Under the pieces are notes generated by a model. The model worked only from the letters and a program-made list of their open reading frames with translations, was not told the DNA's origin and made no database searches. A DNA stretch of 64,000 nucleotides. Source: Nocardia crassostreae (GTDB lineage Bacteria; Actinomycetota; Actinomycetes; Mycobacteriales; Mycobacteriaceae). A program made the translations under genes and the position numbers. Shown one piece after another: positions 43,259 through 51,416 of this stretch; position 1 is the stretch's first letter; every line of letters starts with the position of its first letter. The stretch is from NCBI RefSeq assembly GCF_001613405.1, contig NZ_BDCH01000040.1, positions 62,001 through 126,000 of the forward strand, read 5' to 3'.

Positions 43259-44959
43259 ATGGTGTGGGTACTGGCGGTGATCCCGCTGCTCGTAGTGCTG
43301 GGAATGATCACGGGATGGCGGCGTCCGGCGCATTGGGCCGCTGCCGCGGGTGTTTCCGTGGCCGCGGTGCTCGTCTGGTGGCGGCCGGAATTCACCATGC
43401 CGGAGGACGGTTTGACAGGCGCGGCCGCCGGAGCCGGGCTGCTGGTGCTGAACGCGGCGGCGGTCATGCTGCCCGGCGTCTATCTCAGCCAGGTGTTCAC
43501 CCGCCGCGGCGTGGATCGGGACCTGCGGGAGTGGGTGCGGGCGCTACCGCTGTCCGGCCCGGCGAAGATCGCGCTCATGGTGGCCGGGATCGCCCCGATG
43601 GTGGAGGCGCTCACCGGATTCGGCGTCTCGCTGCTGGTCACGGTGCCGGTGCTGCTGGCGCTCGCGCCGCCCGCGACCGCGCTGCGGCAGGCCATGCTCG
43701 GCATGAACATCATGCCGTGGGGCACATTGGGTTTGGCGACCGTGATCGGCGCCGCGCTCACCGGCCTGCCGGTGACGACCCTCGGCTCCGCCACCGCCGT
43801 CACGAGCGCCGCGGTCTTTCCCCTGGTGACGGTGTGGGCCGTCCTGCTGGCCCGCCCGCGCCGCCGCCTGCGCGCCGCGACCCTGGCCGCGGGGGCGGGC
43901 CTCCTGCTCGCCACCGGCCTGCTGATCTGCAATCGACTTGGCCTGGTGTCGCCCGCGGGGGTGCTGGCGGGCTTGTTCACCACCACGATCGGGCTGGCGC
44001 TGTGCGCAATTCGTCGTCGGGGTGCCGTCACACCCGACCCGGCGCCCGCGACCTCAGGAGCAAAGGCCGAATCTGCTGTAGCGCTCGCGTCTTCGGAGAG
44101 CGTCGTTTCCGGCACGATGCAGACGTCTTCGGAGAGCGTCGCGTCCGGTGTGGTGCACACGTCTTCGGGGAGCGCCGCGTCCGGCGTGGCGCTTACGACT
44201 TCGGGCAGCGTTGCATTTGGTGCGGCACAGGTGATTTCGAGCGCGACGGATAGGTCGTCGAGCGGCGAGCCGGTCGTTGAGGCCGAACTCGAGCCTGCGG
44301 GGCGGTTGCTGCCGCCGCACGCGGTGCTGTCCGCGTACGGTCTCGTCCTGGGCGGTATCGCGGTGCTGCGGGCGGCGACCGCCGTCGGTGTACCGGCCCT
44401 CGAATTGCGTGCTGGCGGTGCGAGTTTCGCGCTGCTGTCCTCGCCCTGCCCAGCCCTGCTGATCGCCGCCCTGCTGCTGGACCGCGGCCGCCCGCACGTC
44501 CCCGATCTGCGCGCCGCACTGGTGCGGGCGGGCCGCCCGCTGCTCGCCTTGACCGGGTTCGTCGTGCTCGGCCGCCTGCTGGCCGACACCGGAATGATCG
44601 CGGCGGTGGGCGGGGCCGTCGCCACGGCCCCGCCCCTGGCCATCGCCCTGGCCGCCCCCGCCCTCGCCATGGCGGGCGGTTTCGTCACCGGTTCGAATGT
44701 CGGCGGCGACGTCCTGATGATGCCGCTGCAACAACAACTCGCCCCCGCCGGACTCGACACCTGGTTCGCGGCCATTCAGAACAGCGGCGCGGGACACGCC
44801 GTCTTCACCTCCCTGCCGATGATCATGCTGATCCTGGCCGTGGCCGGTGACCGCGCGGCGAGCGTCTCGGATCATCACCTGCTCCGCTTCGGATTGCGGG
44901 TGGCCGCCGCGATCTATGCGGTTCTGGCGGCGGCTGCGATCATCGTGGTTTCGGTCTAG
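43259..44959 (+). CDS. L-lactate permease (LctP) family transporter
   Basis: The 566-residue protein has about twelve or more membrane segments and LctP family marks: GIAPMVEALTGFGVSLLVTVPVLL, LGMNIMPWGTLGLATVIGAAL and, near the end, MAGGFVTGSNVGGDVLMMPL with FAAIQNSGAGHAVFTSLPM. LctP proteins import lactate or glycolate with protons. The central cytoplasmic loop (about 265-330) is expanded by a Ser-rich 12-residue repeat not usual in the family. The ATG at 43259 preceded by GAGGAAGG is preferred to GTG 43241. No lactate dehydrogenase gene is adjacent. Confidence 0.82.
   Translation: MVWVLAVIPLLVVLGMITGWRRPAHWAAAAGVSVAAVLVWWRPEFTMPEDGLTGAAAGAGLLVLNAAAVMLPGVYLSQVFTRRGVDRDLREWVRALPLSGPAKIALMVAGIAPMVEALTGFGVSLLVTVPVLLALAPPATALRQAMLGMNIMPWGTLGLATVIGAALTGLPVTTLGSATAVTSAAVFPLVTVWAVLLARPRRRLRAATLAAGAGLLLATGLLICNRLGLVSPAGVLAGLFTTTIGLALCAIRRRGAVTPDPAPATSGAKAESAVALASSESVVSGTMQTSSESVASGVVHTSSGSAASGVALTTSGSVAFGAAQVISSATDRSSSGEPVVEAELEPAGRLLPPHAVLSAYGLVLGGIAVLRAATAVGVPALELRAGGASFALLSSPCPALLIAALLLDRGRPHVPDLRAALVRAGRPLLALTGFVVLGRLLADTGMIAAVGGAVATAPPLAIALAAPALAMAGGFVTGSNVGGDVLMMPLQQQLAPAGLDTWFAAIQNSGAGHAVFTSLPMIMLILAVAGDRAASVSDHHLLRFGLRVAAAIYAVLAAAAIIVVSV
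44090..44233 (+). repeat. Four 36-nt tandem repeats in the lactate permease gene
   Basis: Units at 44090, 44126, 44162 and 44198 each start tcttcgg/acttcgg and encode SSESVVSGTMQT, SSESVASGVVHT, SSGSAASGVALT, TSGSVAFGAAQV. Similarity falls off along the array. The repeats keep the frame and sit in a soluble loop between membrane helices. Confidence 0.88.
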
Positions 44960-45039
44960 CGGGACCTCCGCCCTCTCACTGCCGTGTCCCCCCGCCGATT
45001 CTCGTCCGATTTCCGGCTGTGCCGGACTAGCGTCGAGTC

Positions 45040-45417
45040 ATGGATGCGCACCGGGGTCTGCTCGCGATCGTTCTGTTCGCCGGGGTCGTCATTGCCGCGC
45101 CGCCGGTGCACGCGGCCCCGCCGCCGACCCTGCGGCTCGGTTTCCACAATGGCTACTGCACGACGACCGAGCTCGACGCCCCGGCCGATACCCCGTTCGC
45201 CATCGAGATCGACACCGGTTTCCAGTTCACCGATCAATCGGAATTCCGCATTCCCGCATTGAAGATCCGGGTGATCCTGCCGAGCTCCTACTTCAACCCC
45301 CGGGCCCGGGTCGATGTCCCCGCGCAGCCGCCGGGCCCGATTCCCTTCGAGCTCATGACGCCGAAGCAGTCGGGGAGTGCGGGCGACGGCTGCTGGGGCG
45401 TCATCCACGTCCGGTGA
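45040..45417 (+). CDS. Small secreted protein, cupredoxin-like fold possible
   Basis: The 125-residue product has a Sec signal peptide (DAHRGLLAIVLFAGVVIAAP, likely cleaved after VHA). The mature part is mostly beta: LRLGFHNGYCTTTELDAPAD, PFAIEIDTGFQF, IPALKIRVILP and a final GDGCWGVIHVR. Two Cys, at about 40 and 119, could form a disulfide. The pattern recalls EfeO/cupredoxin-like domains but the copper ligands are not evident. Its function is unknown. Confidence 0.6.
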   Translation: MDAHRGLLAIVLFAGVVIAAPPVHAAPPPTLRLGFHNGYCTTTELDAPADTPFAIEIDTGFQFTDQSEFRIPALKIRVILPSSYFNPRARVDVPAQPPGPIPFELMTPKQSGSAGDGCWGVIHVR

Positions 45418-45430
45418 GGGCTCGGAAGTC

Positions 45431-46048
45431 TCATCCCCGCACGGTGATCGAGAGGCGGGGCTTGACGGTGTCGGCGGGACCGGCCACGCGGTCCCACACG
45501 GCGTCGATCATGGGGGCGAGCAGCAGTTCGCCGAACTGGTTCACCAGGACATCGACGATCTGGGTGGATTCGCGGCGGGTGGTGGAGGCCAAGCCCGCGT
45601 CGCGGAGGGCGGCCACCTCGCGGCGGGTCAGATCGATGAGCGATTCCAGCAGGCGCATCTGGGCATCGCCGGGTTCCAGGATCGCCCGGCGGATGTAGTT
45701 CACGACCGCGGGGTTGTCGCGGAGCATGACGCGGACGGCCTCATTGCGGGCGGCGACATTCTCGCCGGGGGTGCCGGTCATGGGCACCGAGGAGACGGCG
45801 GCGGCGAAGTAGTCGACGACCAGTTGATCCGCGGCCTCGATCAGACCGGCCTTGGTCTTGAAATGGTGCTGGACCAGGCCGAGGGTGACACCGGCCGCGG
45901 CGGCGACAGCGCGCAACGAGACCCGGGATTCGCCGTACTGGGCGAACAGATCCATGGCGGCATTGCGAATGCGCGCCTTGGCGGTCAGGTCGTCGTTGGT
46001 GGCTCGCGGATTCAGCACATCGCCCCTCGGATAGTCGGTGTCCGGCAA
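45431..46048 (-). CDS. TetR family transcriptional regulator
   Basis: The 205-residue protein has the TetR HTH at about 25-70: AKARIRNAAMDLFAQYGESR, VSLRAVAAAAGVTLGLVQHHFKTKAGLI. The C-terminal ligand domain is helical. It is divergent from the CoA transferase gene. The 98-base gap contains ATAC-AAAC-GTAT at 46113-46124, a weak operator candidate. It likely controls the CoA-transferase/acyl-CoA dehydrogenase pair. Confidence 0.88.
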   Translation of the reverse strand: MPDTDYPRGDVLNPRATNDDLTAKARIRNAAMDLFAQYGESRVSLRAVAAAAGVTLGLVQHHFKTKAGLIEAADQLVVDYFAAAVSSVPMTGTPGENVAARNEAVRVMLRDNPAVVNYIRRAILEPGDAQMRLLESLIDLTRREVAALRDAGLASTTRRESTQIVDVLVNQFGELLLAPMIDAVWDRVAGPADTVKPRLSITVRG

Positions 46049-46146
46049 TTCTACGATGTGTAGTAATCAGCTGGTCGCAAGACAACCAAATATTACGGTT
46101 GACCCAGCTACTATACAAACGTATCGTCCGTGCCATGGAGGATGCA

Positions 46147-46982
46147 ATGACGCCGCCCCTGGCCGGGATCGAGGTCGTGTCGCTGGCCGTGAACCTGCCC
46201 GGCCCGCTGGCCGCCGCCCGGCTCGCCGAACTCGGGGCGACCGTCACCAAGGTCGAGCCGCCCGGCGGTGACCCGTTGGCCGCGGTCGCGGGGGACTGGT
46301 ATCGGGCGCTGACCAGCGCGCAGACGGTGGTGACGCTCGATGTCAAACAGCGGGCCGACCGCGCCAAGCTGGACGAACTGCTGGCCACGGCCGATCTGCT
46401 GATCACCTCCATGCGGCCGAGCGCGCTGGCGAAACTCGGGCTGGCGCAACCGCAGGAACGTTTCCCGGAGCTGTCGCTCATCGAAATCGTCGGGCACGCG
46501 GAGGATCCCGAGATTCCCGGGCACGACCTGAACTATCAGGCCGTGCACGCCACCCTCACCCCGCCGCACATGCCGACCGTGCCCATTGCCGACATGCTCG
46601 GCGCGGAACGCGCGGTGTCCACCGCGCTGGCGGCGCTGGTGGCCCGCGCGACCACCGGTGCGGGACGGCCCTACCGGGTCGCGCTGGAGGATGCGGCGGC
46701 CCGCGCGGGCGATGCCGTGCGCTACCGGCTCATGGGACCGGATGCGGTGCTCGGCGGGGCGTTTCCGGGCTACGGCATCTACGCGTGCAAGGACGGGCAC
46801 GTGGGCTCGGGGCCGCGGAACCGCACTTCTTCATGGCCGCGCTCCAGGTCCTCGGGGCCGACGGCACCCACGCTGCCTTCCGGACAGCGTTCGCCGACAA
46901 GACCATTGCCGAACTCGAGACGATCGCCGCGGCGAACGATCTACCGCTCAACGGGGTGCGCACCCCCACCATCGGAAAGTAG
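46147..46982 (+). pseudogene. CaiB/BaiF family CoA transferase, frameshifted
   Basis: The start PPLAGIEVVSLAVNLPGPLAAARLAELGATVTKVEPPGGDPL is a class III CoA-transferase N-terminus, later LDVKQRADRAKLDELLATADLL and a GAERAVSTALAALVARATTG segment. After YACKDGHV the frame fails; the family continuation LGAAEPHFFMAALQVLG and ELETIAAANDLPLNGVRTP is in the next frame. The sequence at 46804-46805 has two G where three are needed. The ATG at 46147 has GGAGG upstream. It likely activated an acyl substrate for the dehydrogenase ten bases downstream. Confidence 0.78.
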
Positions 46983-46991
46983 AGAACAACG

Positions 46992-48152
46992 ATGTCGCGA
47001 CTCTTCCCCGACTACCGGCCCACCTGGGAGACCGAGCAGCACCGCGAACTGCGCAAGCACGCGGCCGAATTCTTCGCCAAGGAGATCCCGCCGAACCGGG
47101 AGCGCTGGAACCGCGAACACCAGGTCGACCGCGAGTTCTGGAACAAGGTCGGCGACGCGGGTCTGCTCGGTCTCGATCTGCCGGAGGAATTCGGCGGCGC
47201 GGCAGGGGATTTCGGACTGCAGGCCGTGGTGCAGGAAGAGTTGGTCTACGCGCACGACAATGCCTTCGGCTTCTCGGTGCACTCGCCGATCGTGTCGCAC
47301 TACATCTACAACTACGGCAATGCCGAGCAGCGGAAGAAGTGGCTGCCGGGCATCATCAGCGGTGAGCTGGTGCTGGCCATCGCCATGACCGAACCCGGCA
47401 CCGGCTCCGATCTGCAATCGGTGCGCACCACCGCGATTCGCGAGGGCGACCATTACGTCATCAATGGCTCGAAGACGTTCATCTCCAATGGAACCCACTG
47501 CGATCTGGTGGTGATCGTCGCCAAGACCGACCCGTCCCAGGGCGCCGCGGGCGTCTCGCTCATCGTGGCCGAGACCGCGGACCTGCCCGGTTTCGAGCGC
47601 GGCCGGGTGCTGGAGAAGATGGGCCAGTACGGCCAGGACACCCGCGAACTGTTCTTCTCCGATATGCGTGTGCCCGTGGCGAATCTGCTCGGCGCACAGG
47701 AGGGGCTGGGCTTCTACCATCTCATGGAGCAGCTGGCCCGCGAGCGCCTGATCATCGCCAGCCTGTGCTCGGCGCTGGCCGAGGCCGCCGTACTGGAGGC
47801 GCTGAAGTACTCGAAGGAGCGCGAGGCGTTCGGTCGCCCGATCGGCAAATTCCAGCACAACGCCTTCACCCTGGCCGAGGTCAAGACCGAGGCCCTGGCC
47901 ATCAAAACCCTTGTCGACTACGCGATTCAGCAGTACATCGACGGTAAGAACGACCCGTCCACGGCATCCATGGCCAAGCTGTTCGCCGCCGAGACCGCGG
48001 ACAAGGTCGTGGACAAATGCCTCCAGCTCTTCGGCGGCTACGGCTACATGATGGAGTACCCCATCGCCCAGATGTACACGGGCTCACGGGTGAACCGCAT
48101 CTACGGCGGCACCAGCGAAATCATGAAGGAAATCATCTCCCGCTCGCTCTGA
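46992..48152 (+). CDS. Acyl-CoA dehydrogenase
   Basis: The 386-residue protein is a standard-length FAD acyl-CoA dehydrogenase. N-terminal helices (AAEFFAKEIPPNRERWNREH) are followed by the FAD/substrate motif AIAMTEPGTGSDLQSVRTTA, YVINGSKTFISNGTHCDLVV, the REAFGRPIGKFQHNAFTLAEV segment and QLFGGYGYMMEYPIAQMY with the C-terminal RIYGGTSEIMKEII. It oxidises an acyl-CoA to the enoyl-CoA, passing electrons to ETF. It lies in an operon with the CoA transferase and is presumably under the divergent TetR regulator. Confidence 0.93.
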   Translation: MSRLFPDYRPTWETEQHRELRKHAAEFFAKEIPPNRERWNREHQVDREFWNKVGDAGLLGLDLPEEFGGAAGDFGLQAVVQEELVYAHDNAFGFSVHSPIVSHYIYNYGNAEQRKKWLPGIISGELVLAIAMTEPGTGSDLQSVRTTAIREGDHYVINGSKTFISNGTHCDLVVIVAKTDPSQGAAGVSLIVAETADLPGFERGRVLEKMGQYGQDTRELFFSDMRVPVANLLGAQEGLGFYHLMEQLARERLIIASLCSALAEAAVLEALKYSKEREAFGRPIGKFQHNAFTLAEVKTEALAIKTLVDYAIQQYIDGKNDPSTASMAKLFAAETADKVVDKCLQLFGGYGYMMEYPIAQMYTGSRVNRIYGGTSEIMKEIISRSL

Positions 48153-48164
48153 GGGTGGGTTCGT

Positions 48165-48815
48165 TCACCGGCCGAGTGCGTCGGCCAGTTCGGTGAAGCT
48201 GGTGACGGACAGGTCGCTGATCACGTCGGCGCTCCGGTCAGCGGGGGTGTGCGGGCCCTTCTCCAAGGACCGTTCCACGAACGCGGTGCGCAGCCCCGCC
48301 GCGCGGGCGCCGTCGAGGTCCCAGCCGTGGCAGGCCACCATCAGGGTCTCCGTCACGTCCACGTCGAGGAGTTCGACGGCCTTCAGGTAGGCCGCGGCGG
48401 CGGGCTTGTAGGTGCGGGCCAGTTCCGCGGACAGGATGCAGTCGAAGGGGAGTGACTCGGCTTTGATCAGTGTCGTCAGCAGTGCGAAGCCGCCATTGGA
48501 CAGAGCCGCCACCGTGTAGTGGTCGCGGAGTCGCCGCACACCCTCGGCGGCGTCCTTCCAGGCGGGGAGGCGGTGCCAGGCGTGAACCATGCGGCGTCGG
48601 GCTCGCTCATCGAATTCCGTGGCCCAGCCGTGGGTTTCGATTGAGGGCAGGTAGCGCTCACGCCAAGCCGAGGCGAATGCGCCGCCGTCCAATGCGATAC
48701 CGGCCTCCCGGGCGATCGCGGTGGCCTGGTTCCCGACACCGGTGTACCAGTCCACCGTGGTGCCGAAGATGTCGCAGAGGACGACACGAATTCCGGTCGG
48801 ATCGAAATCTGGCAT
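48165..48815 (-). CDS. Haloacid dehalogenase type II-like HAD hydrolase
   Basis: The 216-residue protein has the HAD motifs. Motif I DIFGTTVDW has the nucleophile Asp near 15; motif II is LSNGGFALL; the Lys in ARTYKPAAAAYLKAV is motif III; VACHGWDLDGARAAGLRTAFV is motif IV. This order matches (S)-2-haloacid dehalogenases and related phosphatases. Because motif I has FGT rather than the more common YGT, activity on haloacids is not assured. It converges on the acyl-CoA dehydrogenase gene. Confidence 0.86.
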   Translation of the reverse strand: MPDFDPTGIRVVLCDIFGTTVDWYTGVGNQATAIAREAGIALDGGAFASAWRERYLPSIETHGWATEFDERARRRMVHAWHRLPAWKDAAEGVRRLRDHYTVAALSNGGFALLTTLIKAESLPFDCILSAELARTYKPAAAAYLKAVELLDVDVTETLMVACHGWDLDGARAAGLRTAFVERSLEKGPHTPADRSADVISDLSVTSFTELADALGR

Positions 48816-48875
48816 ACGTCCACCGTAGGCAACGACCGCTGCTTTATCACCGGGTCAGGCACCCAGGGCTCGGCC

Positions 48876-49193
48876 TCAGCTCGCGGCCGCCAGCACCCGC
48901 CACACCTTTCTGGACCGCGAGCGGACCTGTGGAGCCGCATATTCGATTCGCCGCCGCGCCTCGTGGGCGCTGATCCGCAGCAGATCGGTCAACAACTCCA
49001 CGGTGTCCCGATACCCGGTGTCCGCGGCGAGGCCACGACGCTCGGCTTCGGCGACGGCCGCGCGCATGGCGGCATCCAGCCGCCTCCGACGGCGTTCGGT
49101 CTCGACGAGGGTGCGCAGCAAGTTGACATCGGTCAGTTCCGGCCATCCCGATGCTGGAGCATTCGGCGCCAGCGCGGTCGAATGTGTGTTCAC
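48876..49193 (-). CDS. 13E12 repeat family (DUF222) protein, truncated
   Basis: The 105-residue product covers only the N-terminus of a DUF222/13E12 protein: LTDVNLLRTLVETERRRRRL, AAVAEAERRGLAADTGYRDT, VELLTDLLRISAHEARRRIE. Full members have 400-500 residues with a C-terminal HNH nuclease, so more than three quarters are missing after RSRSRKVW. Such genes are often dispersed, repeat-like and SOS-regulated. A LexA-type site lies 22 bases upstream of the start. Confidence 0.75.
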   Translation of the reverse strand: MNTHSTALAPNAPASGWPELTDVNLLRTLVETERRRRRLDAAMRAAVAEAERRGLAADTGYRDTVELLTDLLRISAHEARRRIEYAAPQVRSRSRKVWRVLAAAS

Positions 49194-49214
49194 GCGAGCA
49201 GACTACCTCAGCGA

Positions 49215-49230
49215 TAGAACATATGTTCGA
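49215..49230. promoter_or_regulatory. LexA (SOS) box
   Basis: TAGAACATATGTTCGA contains GAAC-N4-GTTC at 49217-49228, with an A/T-rich centre and CGA flank, fitting the actinobacterial/mycobacterial SOS consensus TCGAAC-N4-GTTCGA. It sits between the divergent 13E12 gene and the MerR gene, closer to the former. Confidence 0.7.
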
Positions 49231-49288
49231 CAATCCGCCGTTGCCGTGGGGTTGAGTCTCCATCAGGGGGAGACAGCAGGATTGGGGC

Positions 49289-50218
49289 ATGGACGACGAG
49301 ACGCTCTTCACGATCGGAGCACTGGCCGGGCGGACCGGATTGACGGTCAAGACGATTCGGTTCTACTCCGACAAGGGGATCGTCCCGCCAACCTGTCACA
49401 GCCCGGTCGGCTACCGACTCTACGACGTCGATGCCCTGGCACGCCTGGAACTGGTCCGCACGCTGCGCGAGTTGGGAATCGATCTGCCCACCGTACGACG
49501 GATCCTGACCAGGGAAACCACACTCGCCAGTGTCGCCGCGGCGCACGCAACCGCGCTCGACGCGCAGATCCGGGTGCTCCGGCTGCGGCGCGCGGTGCTG
49601 CGGGCAGTCGCCGACCGAGAATCGAACCCCCAGGAGATGGATCTGATGCACAAACTGGTGAACCTGACCCAGTCCGAACGACACCGCTACATCCACGAGT
49701 TCATCGATGACACCTTCGGCGGTGTCGATGCCAATCCAGCCATGGTGGAGCTGCTCCGCACCACCATGCCCGACCTGCCCGAGGACCCGACCCCCGACCA
49801 GGTCCAGGCATGGATGGAACTCGTGGAACTGGTGCAGAACAACGACTTCCGGCTCGCGGTCCGGAGAATGGCCGAATACCAGGAGAAGCAACGAGCCGAC
49901 GGCGACGACACCGGCCTGCACCATGAGCTGACCGAGACCGTGCGCGACGAGGTCGGCCGGGCCCTGACCGCCGGTATGGCACCGGACACCCCCAACGCCG
50001 CGGCGGTCGTCGATAGACTGACCGCCCAGTACGCCAAGACCTTCGGCCTGCCCGACGACCCCGCCCTCCGACGCTGGATACTCGAGCGTTTGGAGATCGC
50101 CAATGACGCTCGGGTGACGCGCTATTGGCAGTTGGTGGCGACCGTCAACGGCTGGCCCCCGATGCCTGATCTGGAACCGGTGTTCACCTGGTTCAACCAA
50201 GCGCTACGCAGCGCGTAG
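49289..50218 (+). CDS. MerR family transcriptional regulator with large C-terminal domain
   Basis: The 309-residue protein has the MerR winged HTH at residues 7-75 (TIGALAGRTGLTVKTIRFYS, GYRLYDVDALARLELVRTLR) and a coiled-coil dimer helix. A helical effector part of about 200 residues contains ERHRYIHEFIDDTFGGVDAN and a final MPDLEPVFTWFNQALRSA. No Cys metal ligands stand out, so an organic ligand is likely. It runs divergently from the 13E12 fragment with the SOS box between. The next gene is seven bases downstream. Confidence 0.87.
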   Translation: MDDETLFTIGALAGRTGLTVKTIRFYSDKGIVPPTCHSPVGYRLYDVDALARLELVRTLRELGIDLPTVRRILTRETTLASVAAAHATALDAQIRVLRLRRAVLRAVADRESNPQEMDLMHKLVNLTQSERHRYIHEFIDDTFGGVDANPAMVELLRTTMPDLPEDPTPDQVQAWMELVELVQNNDFRLAVRRMAEYQEKQRADGDDTGLHHELTETVRDEVGRALTAGMAPDTPNAAAVVDRLTAQYAKTFGLPDDPALRRWILERLEIANDARVTRYWQLVATVNGWPPMPDLEPVFTWFNQALRSA

Positions 50219-50224
50219 CATCTG

Positions 50225-50533
50225 GTGGCCATGAACGGCCGGGAGATCGTAGCGACGGGATCGTGGCTGTATGCCGACGTCGTCCTCATGCCGGTGTTCG
50301 TCGTCCGTCTCGACTACGACTTCTGGTACGAGATGGCCAGGGAAGAGGGCACACTCGTCGCGGACGAGGAGCCGCTGCTCGATTCGGCCGGGCATGCCTA
50401 CTACGTGTCGTTCAAATCCCTCCGCAACGATGCGCCGTTCTGGCCTGATTCCGGTCCGCACCGTTCGGTTGACGAGGCGCGGATCTCGGCAGAATCGAGG
50501 GTGCCCTCTCCGATCACTTGGCAGTCTGATTAA
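50225..50533 (+). CDS. Hypothetical protein
   Basis: The 102-residue product starts with GTG six bases after the merR stop, so the two are likely co-transcribed. It contains WLYADVVLMPVFVVRLDYDF, MAREEGTLVADEEPLLD and HAYYVSFKSLRND. I recognise no family. It is acidic, soluble and possibly a small beta-rich domain. Confidence 0.5.
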   Translation: MAMNGREIVATGSWLYADVVLMPVFVVRLDYDFWYEMAREEGTLVADEEPLLDSAGHAYYVSFKSLRNDAPFWPDSGPHRSVDEARISAESRVPSPITWQSD

Positions 50534-50643
50534 TCACTTCCATGCTTCCGCAGGGGTTGCGGGGGCTTGGGGGCGGATTGTTGGGTCTCGGCGGGGGAAT
50601 GGCGGTAGTGTCGCGGCAGCAGAATTGAATAGGCTGTTGATGC

Positions 50644-50847
50644 GCGGCGGGAGAGCCTCCTGCGAGGGGGCGCCGAAGGAGCAAATTCCTCCCCGGGAAT
50701 CTCTCAGGCACCAGTACCGCCGCGTCGAGGCCACTCTGGAGAATAGGGGATCGGTTCGGCCGGTGTCCTATACCGAAGGTGTAGGGCCGCAGTGTGATTG
50801 CGCTGTGGCAGGAGACTCTCAGGTTTCAGGACAGAGCGGGGAGGGCC
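50644..50847 (+). promoter_or_regulatory. Tandem glycine riboswitch upstream of gcvH
   Basis: Two glycine aptamers are readable. Aptamer one runs from GCGGGAGAGCCT, with the core GGCGCCGAAGGAGCAA (50669-50684) and CTCTCAGGCACC (50701-50712), to CTCTGGAGAA near 50735-50744. Aptamer two has ACCGAAGGTGTAGG near 50772 and GACTCTCAGGTTTCAGGACAGAG near 50814-50836. A CCGGCG-TG-CGCCGG hairpin (50859-50872) lies between it and the start codon and may be the expression platform. Glycine binding is expected to turn on gcvH. Confidence 0.88.
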
Positions 50848-50895
50848 CCTTGTCCCGTCCGGCGTGCGCCGGGCACAGCGATACCGGAGTCCGTG

Positions 50896-51288
50896 ATGAA
50901 TGCCTTTCCCATCGACCGCAGCTACACCGCCGAACACGAATGGGTCATGCTCGCCCCCGGCGCGCCGATGCCGGACGCACCTGTGCGCGTCGGCATTACC
51001 GCCGTCGCGGTGGAAGCGCTCGGCGATCTCGTGCACCTCGAGCTGCCCGCTGTCGGCTCGACCGTCGCGGCCGGTATGCCCTGTGGCGAGGTCGAATCCA
51101 CCAAGGCCGTCTCCGAGATCTACTCCCCGGCCAGCGGCCGCATCACCCTGGTCAACAGCGCCGCCCTCGACGATCCGGGCCTGATCGGCGCCGACCCCTA
51201 CGGTGCGGGCTGGCTGTTCGCCGTCCTGCCGACCGGCACCAGCGAACTGCTCACCGCCGCACAGTATGCGGAGAAGACGAGCCAATAG
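50896..51288 (+). CDS. gcvH: Glycine cleavage system H protein
   Basis: The 130-residue protein is full-length GcvH. YTAEHEWVML is N-terminal, then VGITAVAVEALGDLVHLELP, the lipoylation site EVESTKAVSEIYSP with Lys70, and the C-terminal GADPYGAGWLFAVLP. It shuttles the aminomethyl group between P, T and L proteins. gcvP and gcvT are not in the window. The start ATG 50896 is preceded closely by GTG 50893; no other in-frame start fits the family. It is controlled by the glycine riboswitch just upstream. Confidence 0.94.
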   Translation: MNAFPIDRSYTAEHEWVMLAPGAPMPDAPVRVGITAVAVEALGDLVHLELPAVGSTVAAGMPCGEVESTKAVSEIYSPASGRITLVNSAALDDPGLIGADPYGAGWLFAVLPTGTSELLTAAQYAEKTSQ

Positions 51289-51416
51289 GCGACACGAGCG
51301 CAGGCATTTCGCTCGAACCGGATTGTCCCCGTAGCCGGTTCGACGGGCGATTCGCCTCCGGGTCATAGATCATGTGCGCGTAGCTCGAATCGGTGCACGG
51401 GTCGAATGGGGGAGTG

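Noticed and set aside
44090..44233. Possible CRISPR or IS-end repeats
   Set aside because: There are no spacers, the units are in frame, degenerate progressively and encode a coherent Ser-rich loop.
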